Source: Rhizobium aethiopicum
GTDB lineage: Bacteria; Pseudomonadota; Alphaproteobacteria; Rhizobiales; Rhizobiaceae
Direction: 5' to 3'
NCBI RefSeq assembly: GCF_900094625.1
Contig: NZ_FMAJ01000001.1
Coordinates: 558,001 to 622,000 of the forward strand
Length of the DNA: 64,000 nucleotides
Shown: positions 39,233 to 47,704 of the stretch, one piece after another
How positions within the stretch are numbered: position 1 is the stretch's first letter
Layout: each line of letters starts with the position of its first letter
The notes under the pieces: model-generated
What the model was told of the DNA's origin: nothing
Database searches by the model: none
What the model saw: only the letters and a program-made list of their open reading frames with translations
Translations under genes and position numbers: made by a program

Positions 39233-39345
39233 GACCATCTCCAATGTTCCTGTTTTGTTCTAATTTAGACTTTTGGCCGGAGAAGTCAAGCGCCTGGGCG
39301 AGCTTCGTGGAACCGGGAGGAAAAGCGGGACCGAGACGCGGGCGC

Positions 39346-39603
39346 TCAGTCAGCGGCTTCTATGACGGCGATGCCCGCCTCCTGCGCCGCCCTGATAAAG
39401 GCGGCCCTCACATGCTCGGGCGGGAGGTCGCCGATAATCGCATCCAGGCAGGCTTTGACGGCTTCCAGATATTCTTCGCCGTCATCCGCCGGCCAGTCAT
39501 GGAGGAGCGTGCGCGCGGCATCCCACACAGAGTTGATAACGGCATAATGCCCGAGGCCCATCGAGGCCAGGCCCACCGGTCGAAAATTTGCCGTCTGTCT
39601 CAC
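39346..39603 (-). CDS. DUF982-family protein
   Basis: An 85-residue protein of the DUF982 family, common and multi-copy in rhizobia. Recognisable pattern: VNSVWDAA-like INSVWDAARTLLHDWP, then a conserved single Cys in EAVKACLDAIIG, and AAFIRAAQEAGIAV at the end. Function unknown. A palindrome ATGCAATTTGCAT at 39646-39658 lies about 43 bases before the start. A second family member is at 41038. Confidence 0.8.
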   Translation of the reverse strand: MRQTANFRPVGLASMGLGHYAVINSVWDAARTLLHDWPADDGEEYLEAVKACLDAIIGDLPPEHVRAAFIRAAQEAGIAVIEAAD

Positions 39604-40014
39604 TTTGCTACAGCTTTTCCTAATTTCTGCGAGCTAATCGATAATATGCAATTTGCATGCCGTGGCAGCGGCCTTCGATCTCGGCCAACCATGGCGTGAC
39701 AGACATGTCCCTCATGCAAAGTCCGGCAGGTGACGCTTGAGAGCGGCAGCGTCTGAAGCTTCTCAATGGGTTCCGGAAACCTTGCCATCAGTCATTAAGC
39801 GACCGATTATGGTAAATATCAGACTTGGCGCATCAATCCTACTCATTAAGACCGGCTATTTCCTTGAATATTCTATTCAACGCGCAGCAACGCGTCGTTT
39901 TTCCGGAAGCAACGTGCTGCAATGATCCGTCATTGATTGTCCCGGAGGTGGACGTGAACGCATCCAGCTCGTACAATGCCGCCTCTTGCACGCGGCGGAT
40001 CTGGAGGACGCGCG
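39604..40014. other. Gene-free stretch between DUF982 gene and cyclase
   Basis: 411 bases without a convincing gene. It holds the small inverted repeat ATGCAA-T-TTGCAT near the DUF982 start and an AT-rich centre around 39800-39900; divergent promoters are expected here. Confidence 0.45.
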
Positions 40015-40842
40015 ATGCCAATCTTCATGGACCGGCACTATCTCAAGGGAACTTCGCCCGCCGAGGTCGCCCAGGCACATCGCATGGATATCGATATTCA
40101 GGATCAATACGGCGTCAAATTCCTTACTTATTGGTTTGACGAGCGGCGCGGGACCGCCTTCTGCCTCGTGGATGCGCCCGACAGGGAAACCGTCCAATGC
40201 GTGCATCGCGAGGCGCACGGTTTTGTCGCCAATGAGATCGTCGAGGTGGCTCTGTCGGCGGTCGAGGCCTTTCTCGGCCGCATCAATGACCCCGATCCGG
40301 CCCCCGGCCAGCGGTCGGCGCCAGTGGATCCTGGCCACCGGGCGATCCTATTCACCGATATCGTCGGCTCGACCGAGATGACGGCACGCCTCGGCGACCG
40401 CATGGCGACCGAACTGGTGCGTGCCCATGACGCGATCGTGCGCCGATGCATCGGCAAAAATTCCGGTCGGGAGGTCAAGCATACAGGAGACGGCATCATG
40501 GCCGCCTTCGCCGCAACGAGCGCGGCGGTCGCATGCGCCCGGGCGATCCAGCAGGAATTCCAGCATTATAATGGCGACAGTGCCGAGCCGATCCATATCC
40601 GCATCGGGCTCGACTGCGGCGAACCGGTCGAGGACAGCAACGACCTGTTCGGCTCCACCGTGCAGCTCGCGGCCCGCCTCTGCGCAGCCGCCGCCAGCGA
40701 CCAGATCCTGGTGTCGGAGAATATTTTTCGGGAATATGGCGCCAGCGACCTCTTCGCCCATGCGACGCGACGGCGCCTCAAAGGATTTTCAAAGCCCATG
40801 CTGGTCTTCCGGTGCGACTGGGCCAATGCCGGCCCAGGCTAA
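40015..40842 (+). CDS. Nucleotide cyclase with N-terminal DUF4242 (nickel-binding-like) domain
   Basis: A 275-residue protein joining a DUF4242 domain (about 1-85: MPIFMDRHYLKGTSPAEVA, FCLVDAPDRETVQCVHREAH) to a class III adenylate/guanylate cyclase domain (about 105-270). Metal-binding aspartates are in LFTDIVGSTEMT and KHTGDGIMAAF; the Lys before TGDG is the purine-selecting position. The usual Asn of the VNxAxR motif is Gln (STVQLAARL), while the Arg is kept. The ATG at 40015 has GGAGGACGCGCG upstream. DUF4242 relatives bind nickel, so metal-sensing is a possible but unproven role. Confidence 0.85.
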   Translation: MPIFMDRHYLKGTSPAEVAQAHRMDIDIQDQYGVKFLTYWFDERRGTAFCLVDAPDRETVQCVHREAHGFVANEIVEVALSAVEAFLGRINDPDPAPGQRSAPVDPGHRAILFTDIVGSTEMTARLGDRMATELVRAHDAIVRRCIGKNSGREVKHTGDGIMAAFAATSAAVACARAIQQEFQHYNGDSAEPIHIRIGLDCGEPVEDSNDLFGSTVQLAARLCAAAASDQILVSENIFREYGASDLFAHATRRRLKGFSKPMLVFRCDWANAGPG

Positions 40843-41037
40843 AGCGCGTCGCCGATCGAGTAAGACGCATAGATCGGGTGAAATCCGCTGAGGCTGTTGG
40901 CGCTTCTCGAGGCCTGCCGCACTCGTCGTGACCAACGAATAGGCGATCGCCGGCCAGCTGAGATTGGAGATCGGGCGCGCGCCGCGCAGATGACGTCGCG
41001 GCGCGTCGGGCCAGACGGCAAGAACCAGCCCCGTTTT

Positions 41038-41319
41038 TCAAGCATTGCCGATGTTTTGATCGCCCATCCGGTCGAATTTCGGGCCACTGTCGAGCATGCC
41101 CGACATTTTCAGAAAACGCCGAAAATTCTCGCGCGCAGCGCTGAGGGGAAAATGCCCCTTGGCCGTATCCCTGCACGCCTTCAGCAGCGTGTCATATGCC
41201 AGACCTCGCTTGTCCTGCGGCCACTCATCCAGAAAATCGAAGATTTCGTCGAGACATGTGATCTCGGCGACGAAATGCTGACGATGAAGAAAAACCGGCT
41301 CGAACCGAGCTTCCGACAT
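41038..41319 (-). CDS. DUF982-family protein, second copy
   Basis: A 93-residue member of the same family as the gene at 39346, with ITCLDEIFDFLDEWPQDKRG, a conserved Cys in LLKACRDTAKG and AARENFRRFLKMSGML. Divergence from the first copy is substantial, so this is not a recent duplication. The upstream region is AT-rich with TAATATT repeats. Unknown function. Confidence 0.75.
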   Translation of the reverse strand: MSEARFEPVFLHRQHFVAEITCLDEIFDFLDEWPQDKRGLAYDTLLKACRDTAKGHFPLSAARENFRRFLKMSGMLDSGPKFDRMGDQNIGNA

Positions 41320-41589
41320 AGTAACCTCCCATTTATATTACTTTTTTATGGGATAATATTACTGAAAACCGCGGGTTTGTTCAAGACAAAATCGGGATTT
41401 GTCCGGCAGGGAACACTATGAACTTACTTCCATAATCGCAGAATAGCTCGACCAGATTATCCGGGATTTCCCCCTGGAGCGAGAACGTTTAAGCCATTCC
41501 CTATCAGATGCGCGCAACCGTCCCGCAGGTCCTCGCAACTGCTTATGCGGGCATGATAGATTGCAGAGACCAACCTCAGGAGAGCTCAG

Positions 41590-41766
41590 ATGACCCGATT
41601 TCTCACACTGGTCGCGACCGGCGCGATGATCGGCATGACCACGATCGCGTGCACCTCGCCCGCAAGGCAGGACCGGGAGGATTATCAATATCAGCTGGAT
41701 ACTTCCAGGAACCCGGCCTGCGCGGGTGGGTTCAGACCCGGCAATGCCCGCTCGTGCAGCTATTGA
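41590..41766 (+). CDS. Small predicted lipoprotein
   Basis: A 58-residue protein. A signal peptide MTRFLTLVATGAMIGMTTIA is followed directly by Cys21 in the lipobox TIAC, then a short polar tail ending ARSCSY with three cysteines in the last 38 residues. The ATG at 41590 has GGAGAGCTCAG upstream, a good ribosome site. No family recognised. Single gene. Confidence 0.6.
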   Translation: MTRFLTLVATGAMIGMTTIACTSPARQDREDYQYQLDTSRNPACAGGFRPGNARSCSY

Positions 41767-42152
41767 CGGGAGGAACTAACCAGCCATGCAGCCCCTGCCC
41801 CGGAAGCATCTACCGGCAAGCTCATAGGCTGTGTCGTTTTCGCATCACTTTCCGTAGGGTTGTAAATTCCCTCTTGGCAATGGCGAATTGCTTCGCTACA
41901 AAACGTCACCGCTTCAGATCGAACACAAGGGAGGCGTTGAATGACATCAGCAATCATCGAAGCCTTCCCGTGCGGAATGACCCGACGCTAGGTCATTTCC
42001 ATTCGCGGCCCGCCCCGAGCGCGCCCGACTCGCGGTTTTTCCATCCTTCATAGTCCGATTGACCTGACGGGATTACTCCGTCTCCCGTGCGGGCTGTGCC
42101 TTTTAACTCTCTATTTTGAGGACCGGTTCCGATATGGGCCGGGCTGGCTTAA
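41767..42152. other. Gene-free stretch before ABC exporter
   Basis: 386 bases in which no reading frame has a ribosome site or coding character. It should contain the exporter promoter; no clear hexamers or palindromes seen. Confidence 0.4.
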
Positions 42153-43943
42153 ATGACCCGCAAGAAGCTCGATTTCCGCGCCGATGCCTATCGTCACGTG
42201 CTCGGCTTTGTTTTTCATCATTGGAGCCACCGGCGCCTTTTGGTGGGCGCCATTGTCGTGCTGGTTGTAGCCAGCACGCTGGCCGAAGTCATGGTGCCGG
42301 TGTTTTCCGGCCGCATCGTCGATGCCATAGCCGGCGGCAATGCGGCGGATGGCGCGCTCAGCGCCTTTGTCGTCGTCGTCACTCTCGGCTTTACCAGCGT
42401 GACACTGCGTTGGTTCATCTTCAACGGCATCATCCGCCTCACACTGCGCATCATGGCGGATGTGGTCAATAACGGTTTCCACAAGGTGCAGCGGTTCTCG
42501 ACCGACTGGCACGCCAATAGTTTTGCCGGTTCGACGGTACGCAAGATCACCCGCGGCATGTGGGCGCTCGACTCGCTCAACGACCTGCTGCTGGTCGCCC
42601 TGCTGCCCTCCATCGTCATGCTGGTCGGCGCCAGTATCGTGCTCGGCAGCTATTGGCCGATCATGGGCCTGATCGTCAGTGCGGGGTCGCTGATCTATAT
42701 CGGCGTCACGGTAGCGCTTTCCATGGGTTTCGTGTCGCCAGCGGCAAGGCTTGCCAATGCCTGGGACACCAAGCTCGGCGGCGCGCTGGCCGATGCGATC
42801 AGCTGCAATTCGGTGGTCAAGGCCTTCGGCTCCGAGAACCGCGAAGAGGCCCGCTTGGGCCATGTGCTGGCCAAATGGGACAGCCGCACACGCAGAACAT
42901 GGAAGCGCGGCACCTCGAGCGGCACGATCCAGGGCTTCATGATGGTATCAATGCAGGCCGGCATTCTGGGAACGGGCCTCATCATGTGGCGGCAGGGGCT
43001 GGCGAGCCCCGGCGACATCACCTTCGTGCTGGCGATGTTCTTCGTTCTGCAAGGCTATCTGCGCAATGTCGGCCAGGACATCCGCAACCTGCAGCGCGCC
43101 GTCAACGACATGGAGGAACTGGTGCTGCTCGACAAGATGCCGCTCGGCATCGAGGACAAGCCGCACGCCAAGCCGATTGCGATCGGCGCGGGCGAGATCG
43201 TCTTCGATCGCGTCACCTTCCAATACGGCGCTCATCCCGAGCCGCTTTACGAGGACTTTTCGGTCACCATCAAACCGGGTGAGCGCGTCGGCCTGGTGGG
43301 GCATTCGGGCTCAGGCAAGACGACTTTCGTCAAGCTCATCCAGCGCCTCTACGACGTGAACGCGGGCGCCATCCGCATTGACGGGCAGGACATCGCCGAA
43401 GTCCGGCAATCAAGCCTGCGCGGCCAGCTGGCCATCGTCCAGCAGGAGCCCATCCTGTTTCACCGCACGCTGGCTGAGAACATCGCCTATGGCAGGCCGA
43501 ACGCCACCCGGCGCGAGATCGAGCAGGCGGCGAAACAGGCCAATGCGCACGGCTTCATCGTCGACCTTCCCAAGGGCTATGAGACGATGGTGGGTGAACG
43601 CGGCGTCAAGCTATCGGGCGGAGAGCGGCAGCGTGTCGCCATTGCCAGGGCCTTCCTGGCCGATGCGCCGGTGCTGATCCTGGACGAGGCGACGTCGAGC
43701 CTCGACAGCGAAAGCGAAGTGCAGATCCAGCAGGCCATGGAGCGTCTGATGGTCGGCCGAACGACGCTTGTCATCGCCCATCGCCTGTCCACGGTGCGCG
43801 CGCTGGACCGACTGCTGGTGTTCGACAAGGGCAGGATCGTCGAAGAGGGCGACCACCAGGCGCTGATCCGGCTCAATGGCGGCATCTATCGCCGGCTGTT
43901 CGAACGCCAGGCGCTGGAATTGACCAAGGGGCTGGTGGCTTAA
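42153..43943 (+). CDS. ABC exporter half-transporter (fused membrane and ATPase domains)
   Basis: A 596-residue type IV exporter subunit. Six helices occupy about 25-320, starting LLVGAIVVLVVASTLAEVMV; the ATPase domain (about 350-590) has Walker A GHSGSGKTT, Q-loop IVQQEPILFHRTLAENI, signature [14 protein letters not shown], Walker B VLILDEATSSLD and switch His in VIAHRLSTV. Homodimeric drug or lipid export is typical for this architecture. ATG at 42153. No adjacent partner, and a hairpin terminator follows. Confidence 0.92.
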   Translation: MTRKKLDFRADAYRHVLGFVFHHWSHRRLLVGAIVVLVVASTLAEVMVPVFSGRIVDAIAGGNAADGALSAFVVVVTLGFTSVTLRWFIFNGIIRLTLRIMADVVNNGFHKVQRFSTDWHANSFAGSTVRKITRGMWALDSLNDLLLVALLPSIVMLVGASIVLGSYWPIMGLIVSAGSLIYIGVTVALSMGFVSPAARLANAWDTKLGGALADAISCNSVVKAFGSENREEARLGHVLAKWDSRTRRTWKRGTSSGTIQGFMMVSMQAGILGTGLIMWRQGLASPGDITFVLAMFFVLQGYLRNVGQDIRNLQRAVNDMEELVLLDKMPLGIEDKPHAKPIAIGAGEIVFDRVTFQYGAHPEPLYEDFSVTIKPGERVGLVGHSGSGKTTFVKLIQRLYDVNAGAIRIDGQDIAEVRQSSLRGQLAIVQQEPILFHRTLAENIAYGRPNATRREIEQAAKQANAHGFIVDLPKGYETMVGERGVKLSGGERQRVAIARAFLADAPVLILDEATSSLDSESEVQIQQAMERLMVGRTTLVIAHRLSTVRALDRLLVFDKGRIVEEGDHQALIRLNGGIYRRLFERQALELTKGLVA

Positions 43944-43947
43944 AGGG

Positions 43948-43979
43948 AATGCCAGGGCTGGTGCTCTGGCATTTCTTCT
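43948..43979 (+). terminator. Intrinsic terminator after the ABC exporter
   Basis: Eight-base stem AATGCCAG / CTGGCATT with a 10-base loop, followed by TCTTCT. It begins five bases after the exporter stop; the T tract is imperfect. Confidence 0.65.
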
Positions 43980-44008
43980 GCATAGCTGCGGCTGAAGCCG
44001 GGCCAGGA

Positions 44009-44899
44009 TCAGGATAGACGGAGCGCTTCTATGATCACCTTGAAGGCGGGCGAATTCTGGCGTTTGTCCGGGTAGTAGAGATAATAGCCAGGAAAGGACT
44101 GACACCAGTCGTCAAGAACCTGAATGAGGCTCCCCGCCTCGATTTCGCCGGCGACAATATCCTCCGGTACATAGGCGATGCCGTAACCTTTGACCGCGGC
44201 ATCGATCATCGCATAGCTGGTGCTGAACGTCAGCTGCCCATCGACCCGTACCCGCAGCTCCCTGCCGTCTTTTGCGAACTCCCATGCATAGAGACCACCC
44301 GACGTGGATTGGCGGCTATTGATGCAGACATGGGCGACGAGGTCCTGAGGTTTCTGAGGAATCGTCCTCCTCGCGAAGTAGTCCGGCGATCCGACGGCGA
44401 CGAGGCGCCAGTCCGGCCCGATCTTGACGGCGACCATGTCCTTGTCGACGCTTTCGCCAAGACGCACGCCCGCATCGAATCGATCCTCGACAATATTGCG
44501 AAAACCGTTGTCGGTGTTCAATTCCAGGCTGATATCGGGATAGTCCTTCAGCACATTGCATAATCTCGGCCAGACAAAGCTTTCCAGGGCGTGGTCCGAT
44601 AGGGTGATCCGGACAGTCCCCGCGGGCTTGTCCCTGATCTCCATCAACTGGTCGATCTCTGTTTCGAGCTCCTCGATCCGCGGGGCAAGCGAGCGAATCA
44701 ACCTCTCCCCCGCTTCCGTCGGCGACACGCTGCGCGTCGTTCGGGTCAACAGCCGCAAGCCCATTCGCGCTTCGAGCTTCTTGATCGTGTGACTGATCGT
44801 CGATTGGGACGTGCCGAGCCTCGCCGCCGCTTTCGTGAAGCTGCGCTCCTCGGCCACTGCGAGGAACCACAGCATGTCATTCAGGTCTTCCCGCTTCAT
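44009..44899 (-). CDS. LysR-family transcriptional regulator
   Basis: A 296-residue regulator. Winged helix at residues 1-62 (FLAVAEERSFTKAAARLGTS, TISHTIKKLEARMG) and an effector domain of the periplasmic-binding fold from about 90. Sequence type (ITLSDHALESFVWPRL, SRQSTSGGLYAWEFAKDGRE) belongs to the large CrgA/DsdC-like group that usually represses a divergent oxidoreductase, but no such gene is next to it. The ATG at 44899 is standard. A perfect inverted repeat lies 81 bases upstream. Confidence 0.92.
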   Translation of the reverse strand: MKREDLNDMLWFLAVAEERSFTKAAARLGTSQSTISHTIKKLEARMGLRLLTRTTRSVSPTEAGERLIRSLAPRIEELETEIDQLMEIRDKPAGTVRITLSDHALESFVWPRLCNVLKDYPDISLELNTDNGFRNIVEDRFDAGVRLGESVDKDMVAVKIGPDWRLVAVGSPDYFARRTIPQKPQDLVAHVCINSRQSTSGGLYAWEFAKDGRELRVRVDGQLTFSTSYAMIDAAVKGYGIAYVPEDIVAGEIEAGSLIQVLDDWCQSFPGYYLYYPDKRQNSPAFKVIIEALRLS

Positions 44900-45287
44900 G
44901 GATCGCCCTCTCCGTCTTCACGATTAATGTCGAGAATCGATAGGTTCCTGAGAATTGCAGCGACCGATGACAGAAGTCAGCTCAACTTATGTTGAGCACC
45001 AGGTGAATGACGAGTTCCCATCAGACCGGAAAAATAACGCCGACCCGGCACGTTCTTAGGACGGGGCGCATCTCTGGGAGGCGTCGCATTGACAGGTCCG
45101 GCTGGGAGTCGCTCTTCGCCTTCACGGCCCGGCTCCGGCCGCCTCATCGATCCGCAGCGCTCGCAGGGCGCTCGACGCGCGGGATCGTGCGGTGAATTTC
45201 GGCAGGAATGCTGACGAATGAGAGTGCGGTTGGGGCGGCGACAAGGCAGCATTCTCAGCCCCGAAGCCTGGGATCAGCGGACGAGGC
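44900..45287. other. Gene-free stretch between LysR gene and cyclase
   Basis: 388 bases upstream of the LysR gene and downstream of the cyclase gene. Small reading frames here lack ribosome sites. The only notable sequence is the inverted repeat at 44980-44997. Confidence 0.45.
44980..44997. promoter_or_regulatory. Inverted repeat, candidate LysR binding site
   Basis: Perfect seven-base arms GCTCAAC and GTTGAGC separated by TTAT. It is 81 bases before the LysR start, a usual distance for autoregulation by LysR proteins, although the classic T-N11-A box is not exact. Confidence 0.4.
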
Positions 45288-46694
45288 TCACGACAGGGCG
45301 AAGATCCTGACCTCCCTGCCGATGCCCTGGAGTTCGGCCATGCGCGAGGCCGACGTGATGCCGCTGTCGCGCAGGATTTCGGAGACATTGATATCTTCGA
45401 CGATCGCCTCGGTCGTCATGATCACATTGGGATCGGCGAGGCCCTGGACGCGGGAAGCGATATTGACGGTCTGGCCGAAATAGTCCTGCCGGTCGTTGAG
45501 GTTGACGGCGAGGCATGGTCCCTCGTGGATGCCGATCTTCAGCAGGAGGTCTTCGCTGCCGTGCTCGGCATTCAGCCGGCGCATTGCGTCCCGCATCCTG
45601 AGTGCTGCGGCCACCGCACGGTCCGGGCTCGGAAAGGTCGCCATCACGGCATCGCCGATCGTCTTGACGACGGCGCCGGCCTCGGTGGCGACGATTTCGT
45701 GTAGGACGCGGAAATGCGCCCGCACCAGATCGAAAGCGGCAAGATCGCCGACGCGTTCATAAAGCGCGGTCGAGCCCCTGAGATCGGTGAAGAGGAACGT
45801 CAGGCTGGTAATTTTCAGGCGCTGGTCGACGTCCAGCGTGTCGGTCCGGTAGATGTCGCGAAAACTCTGGTTCGTCAGCAGGCGCTTGGCTGTTAAAAAC
45901 GCCCGCCTGCGGCCGAGCAGCTCGTGCAGGTCATCGCCGGCAACGCAGACATTCGGCACCACCCGTCTATCGGTATGGTTCTCGAGGGTGAGCCGCAGCA
46001 AGCCGGGACGCAGCGTCACGGTTTCGTTCAGCGCATGCCCCCTGCTGATGACCATCGAGAGATTCTGGCGTTCGTCGGTCGGCTCCCCCTGCACATCGAT
46101 GAACTGGGCCGAATGCGTCACCGCGTCGAAGATGATGACGAATTGCGCCGGCAGCTGCAGCGACACGAACGCCTTTTCGCCGGGCGCCAGCTCGATCATC
46201 TCCAACAGGATGCGGTCGAACTTCGCCTCCAGATCCACAGGCAGGTCGACGCCGGAGCTGAAGAATATCTGGCGGTAATATTCGAGCGGCGGCAGCCGGT
46301 CGGGCTCGTGGGCGGCGATCCTGCGCACGCGCGGGCTGACCGTGAATGTGACCTCGACCATCTCGTCGAGGGTCGGTTCGTATCCGGCCGCGCAGAGGGC
46401 GCAATGATAGGTGTCCTGGACGACGCCTTTGAGGGTTGCGCCGCTGTCAAGGACGCCGCCGCAGCCCGGGCAAAGCACATTCCAGGTCATTTCGAACGCG
46501 CCGATGCGGGCCGCATGCAGAAAGGCAGCGATGGTTTTCTCTTCGTCCAGATGATGCTTGTCGGCGAAGGCGAGCGCATTGATGCGATTGAGATCACGAT
46601 CGGCGCCATGCCTGACGACGTTTTCGATGCACTCGACCGTCTGCGGGTCAGCCGCCTGTCGCAGGGTGGCAAAAAGCACGTCCATTTCGCTCAT
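45288..46694 (-). CDS. Class III nucleotide cyclase with N-terminal DUF5939-like region and zinc ribbon
   Basis: A 468-residue cytoplasmic protein. The N-terminal 270 residues resemble the DUF5939 region found on alphaproteobacterial cyclases and contain a zinc-ribbon pattern (CPGCGGVLDSG, then CALCAAGYEP) at about 74-103. The cyclase domain (about 295-460) has both metal aspartates (FLFTDLRGSTALYE and KTIGDAVMATF), the purine-selecting Lys before TIGD and an intact VNIASR transition-state motif, so activity is likely. Start ATG at 46694. No operon partner. Confidence 0.88.
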   Translation of the reverse strand: MSEMDVLFATLRQAADPQTVECIENVVRHGADRDLNRINALAFADKHHLDEEKTIAAFLHAARIGAFEMTWNVLCPGCGGVLDSGATLKGVVQDTYHCALCAAGYEPTLDEMVEVTFTVSPRVRRIAAHEPDRLPPLEYYRQIFFSSGVDLPVDLEAKFDRILLEMIELAPGEKAFVSLQLPAQFVIIFDAVTHSAQFIDVQGEPTDERQNLSMVISRGHALNETVTLRPGLLRLTLENHTDRRVVPNVCVAGDDLHELLGRRRAFLTAKRLLTNQSFRDIYRTDTLDVDQRLKITSLTFLFTDLRGSTALYERVGDLAAFDLVRAHFRVLHEIVATEAGAVVKTIGDAVMATFPSPDRAVAAALRMRDAMRRLNAEHGSEDLLLKIGIHEGPCLAVNLNDRQDYFGQTVNIASRVQGLADPNVIMTTEAIVEDINVSEILRDSGITSASRMAELQGIGREVRIFALS

Positions 46695-46964
46695 CGGACA
46701 CGTCTCTATGCTGACGATACGGCTGATGACGCCGGTCTGCGGATAATAACACGGGACGTTCCCAATAGAAATCAGACGGGTCCGAATGCCACCGGCCGAG
46801 GATCACCGCCACCGGAAATCGCGGCCATCGTATCGTCCGTTACTGCGTTGCATCACCACTGAGAAAATCGGTGGAAACCGCAAACAAAAAGTGAACATCA
46901 CCCCCTCGACTTCCGCTACAATCAGTCGTTTCGGCCTCATCAGCCAGATCGCAAAGGAGAAACG

Positions 46965-47684
46965 ATGGATCGACTCGTCGGCGCGGATGAAGAGGCTCGA
47001 TCGATAGAACGGGTTGAGGAAGCCGGTCTTGGGCGCGACATTACCGCGATCAAAGTCGGCGACTGTCTCCTCGGCTACAAGGCCGTGCAGCGCCGTGTGC
47101 GGGGCGGCCGCTGGAACCATTTCCGTGGCCGGATGCGCGAGATCGAAAAGTTGATCCGCCATCGTCACGGCGAGATCGTGCCCGAGGCGGATGACGCATT
47201 GATCTATGTCGAGGTGATCGCCAGTCTCGCTTATGTCGAGTTCAAGGAAGGCTTCGTCGAGGTGGTTCTCGGCTGGGCGGCGCGATGGCTGCCTTGGGCC
47301 GGGAAAGCCGCGATCGAGGAAATCATCTACGAGCGGACGAAGGTGCGCTTTGCTGACCTGACCGCCGACGCGCTCGGCCACGCCCTCCATCTGAGCTATG
47401 CCGAACGCAGCGCCCTCGACATTCGCACCATTGGCGCCTTCGACGTGTCGAAGGCGAAACGGGCAAAACTGCAAAAGGCAAAGAGACGCCAGCGCGACCG
47501 AAGCCGAAAGGAGGAGCAGCGGCGGGCCGCCGGTGCCGTTTCCAGGGCCGACTACCTCGACAACTCCCTCGCCGCAGCCCGCCCCTGGGAGGCCTTCGGC
47601 ATCAGCCGCCGCACCTGGGAGCGCCGCGGCAAACCGATGCCGGAACCAATGCCCGACGTCGCGCCGATTTCGCTCGCTGCCTAG
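46965..47684 (+). CDS. Hypothetical protein with C-terminal HTH-like segment, island-type
   Basis: A 239-residue protein I cannot assign. The N-terminal half includes a hydrophobic patch (EVVLGWAARWLPWAGKAAIE). The second half has FADLTADALGHALHLSYAER, a very basic stretch around residues 165-190 and a final PWEAFGISRRTWERRGKP, a helix-turn-helix-like signature I associate with rhizobial plasmid, prophage and integrative-element proteins. The ATG at 46965 has AAAGGAGAAACG upstream. Runs convergent to the FAD monooxygenase gene. Confidence 0.65.
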   Translation: MDRLVGADEEARSIERVEEAGLGRDITAIKVGDCLLGYKAVQRRVRGGRWNHFRGRMREIEKLIRHRHGEIVPEADDALIYVEVIASLAYVEFKEGFVEVVLGWAARWLPWAGKAAIEEIIYERTKVRFADLTADALGHALHLSYAERSALDIRTIGAFDVSKAKRAKLQKAKRRQRDRSRKEEQRRAAGAVSRADYLDNSLAAARPWEAFGISRRTWERRGKPMPEPMPDVAPISLAA

Positions 47685-47704
47685 CTCAGCGGCTTTTTCG
47701 CCTG

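Noticed and set aside
41508..42053. Plus-strand 181-residue frame across the small lipoprotein gene
   Set aside because: Frame conflicts with the lipoprotein, which has a signal peptide, lipobox and ribosome site.
45007..45252. Small frames on both strands before the second cyclase
   Set aside because: Lack ribosome sites and look like low-complexity Arg/Pro/Ala translation of GC-rich DNA.
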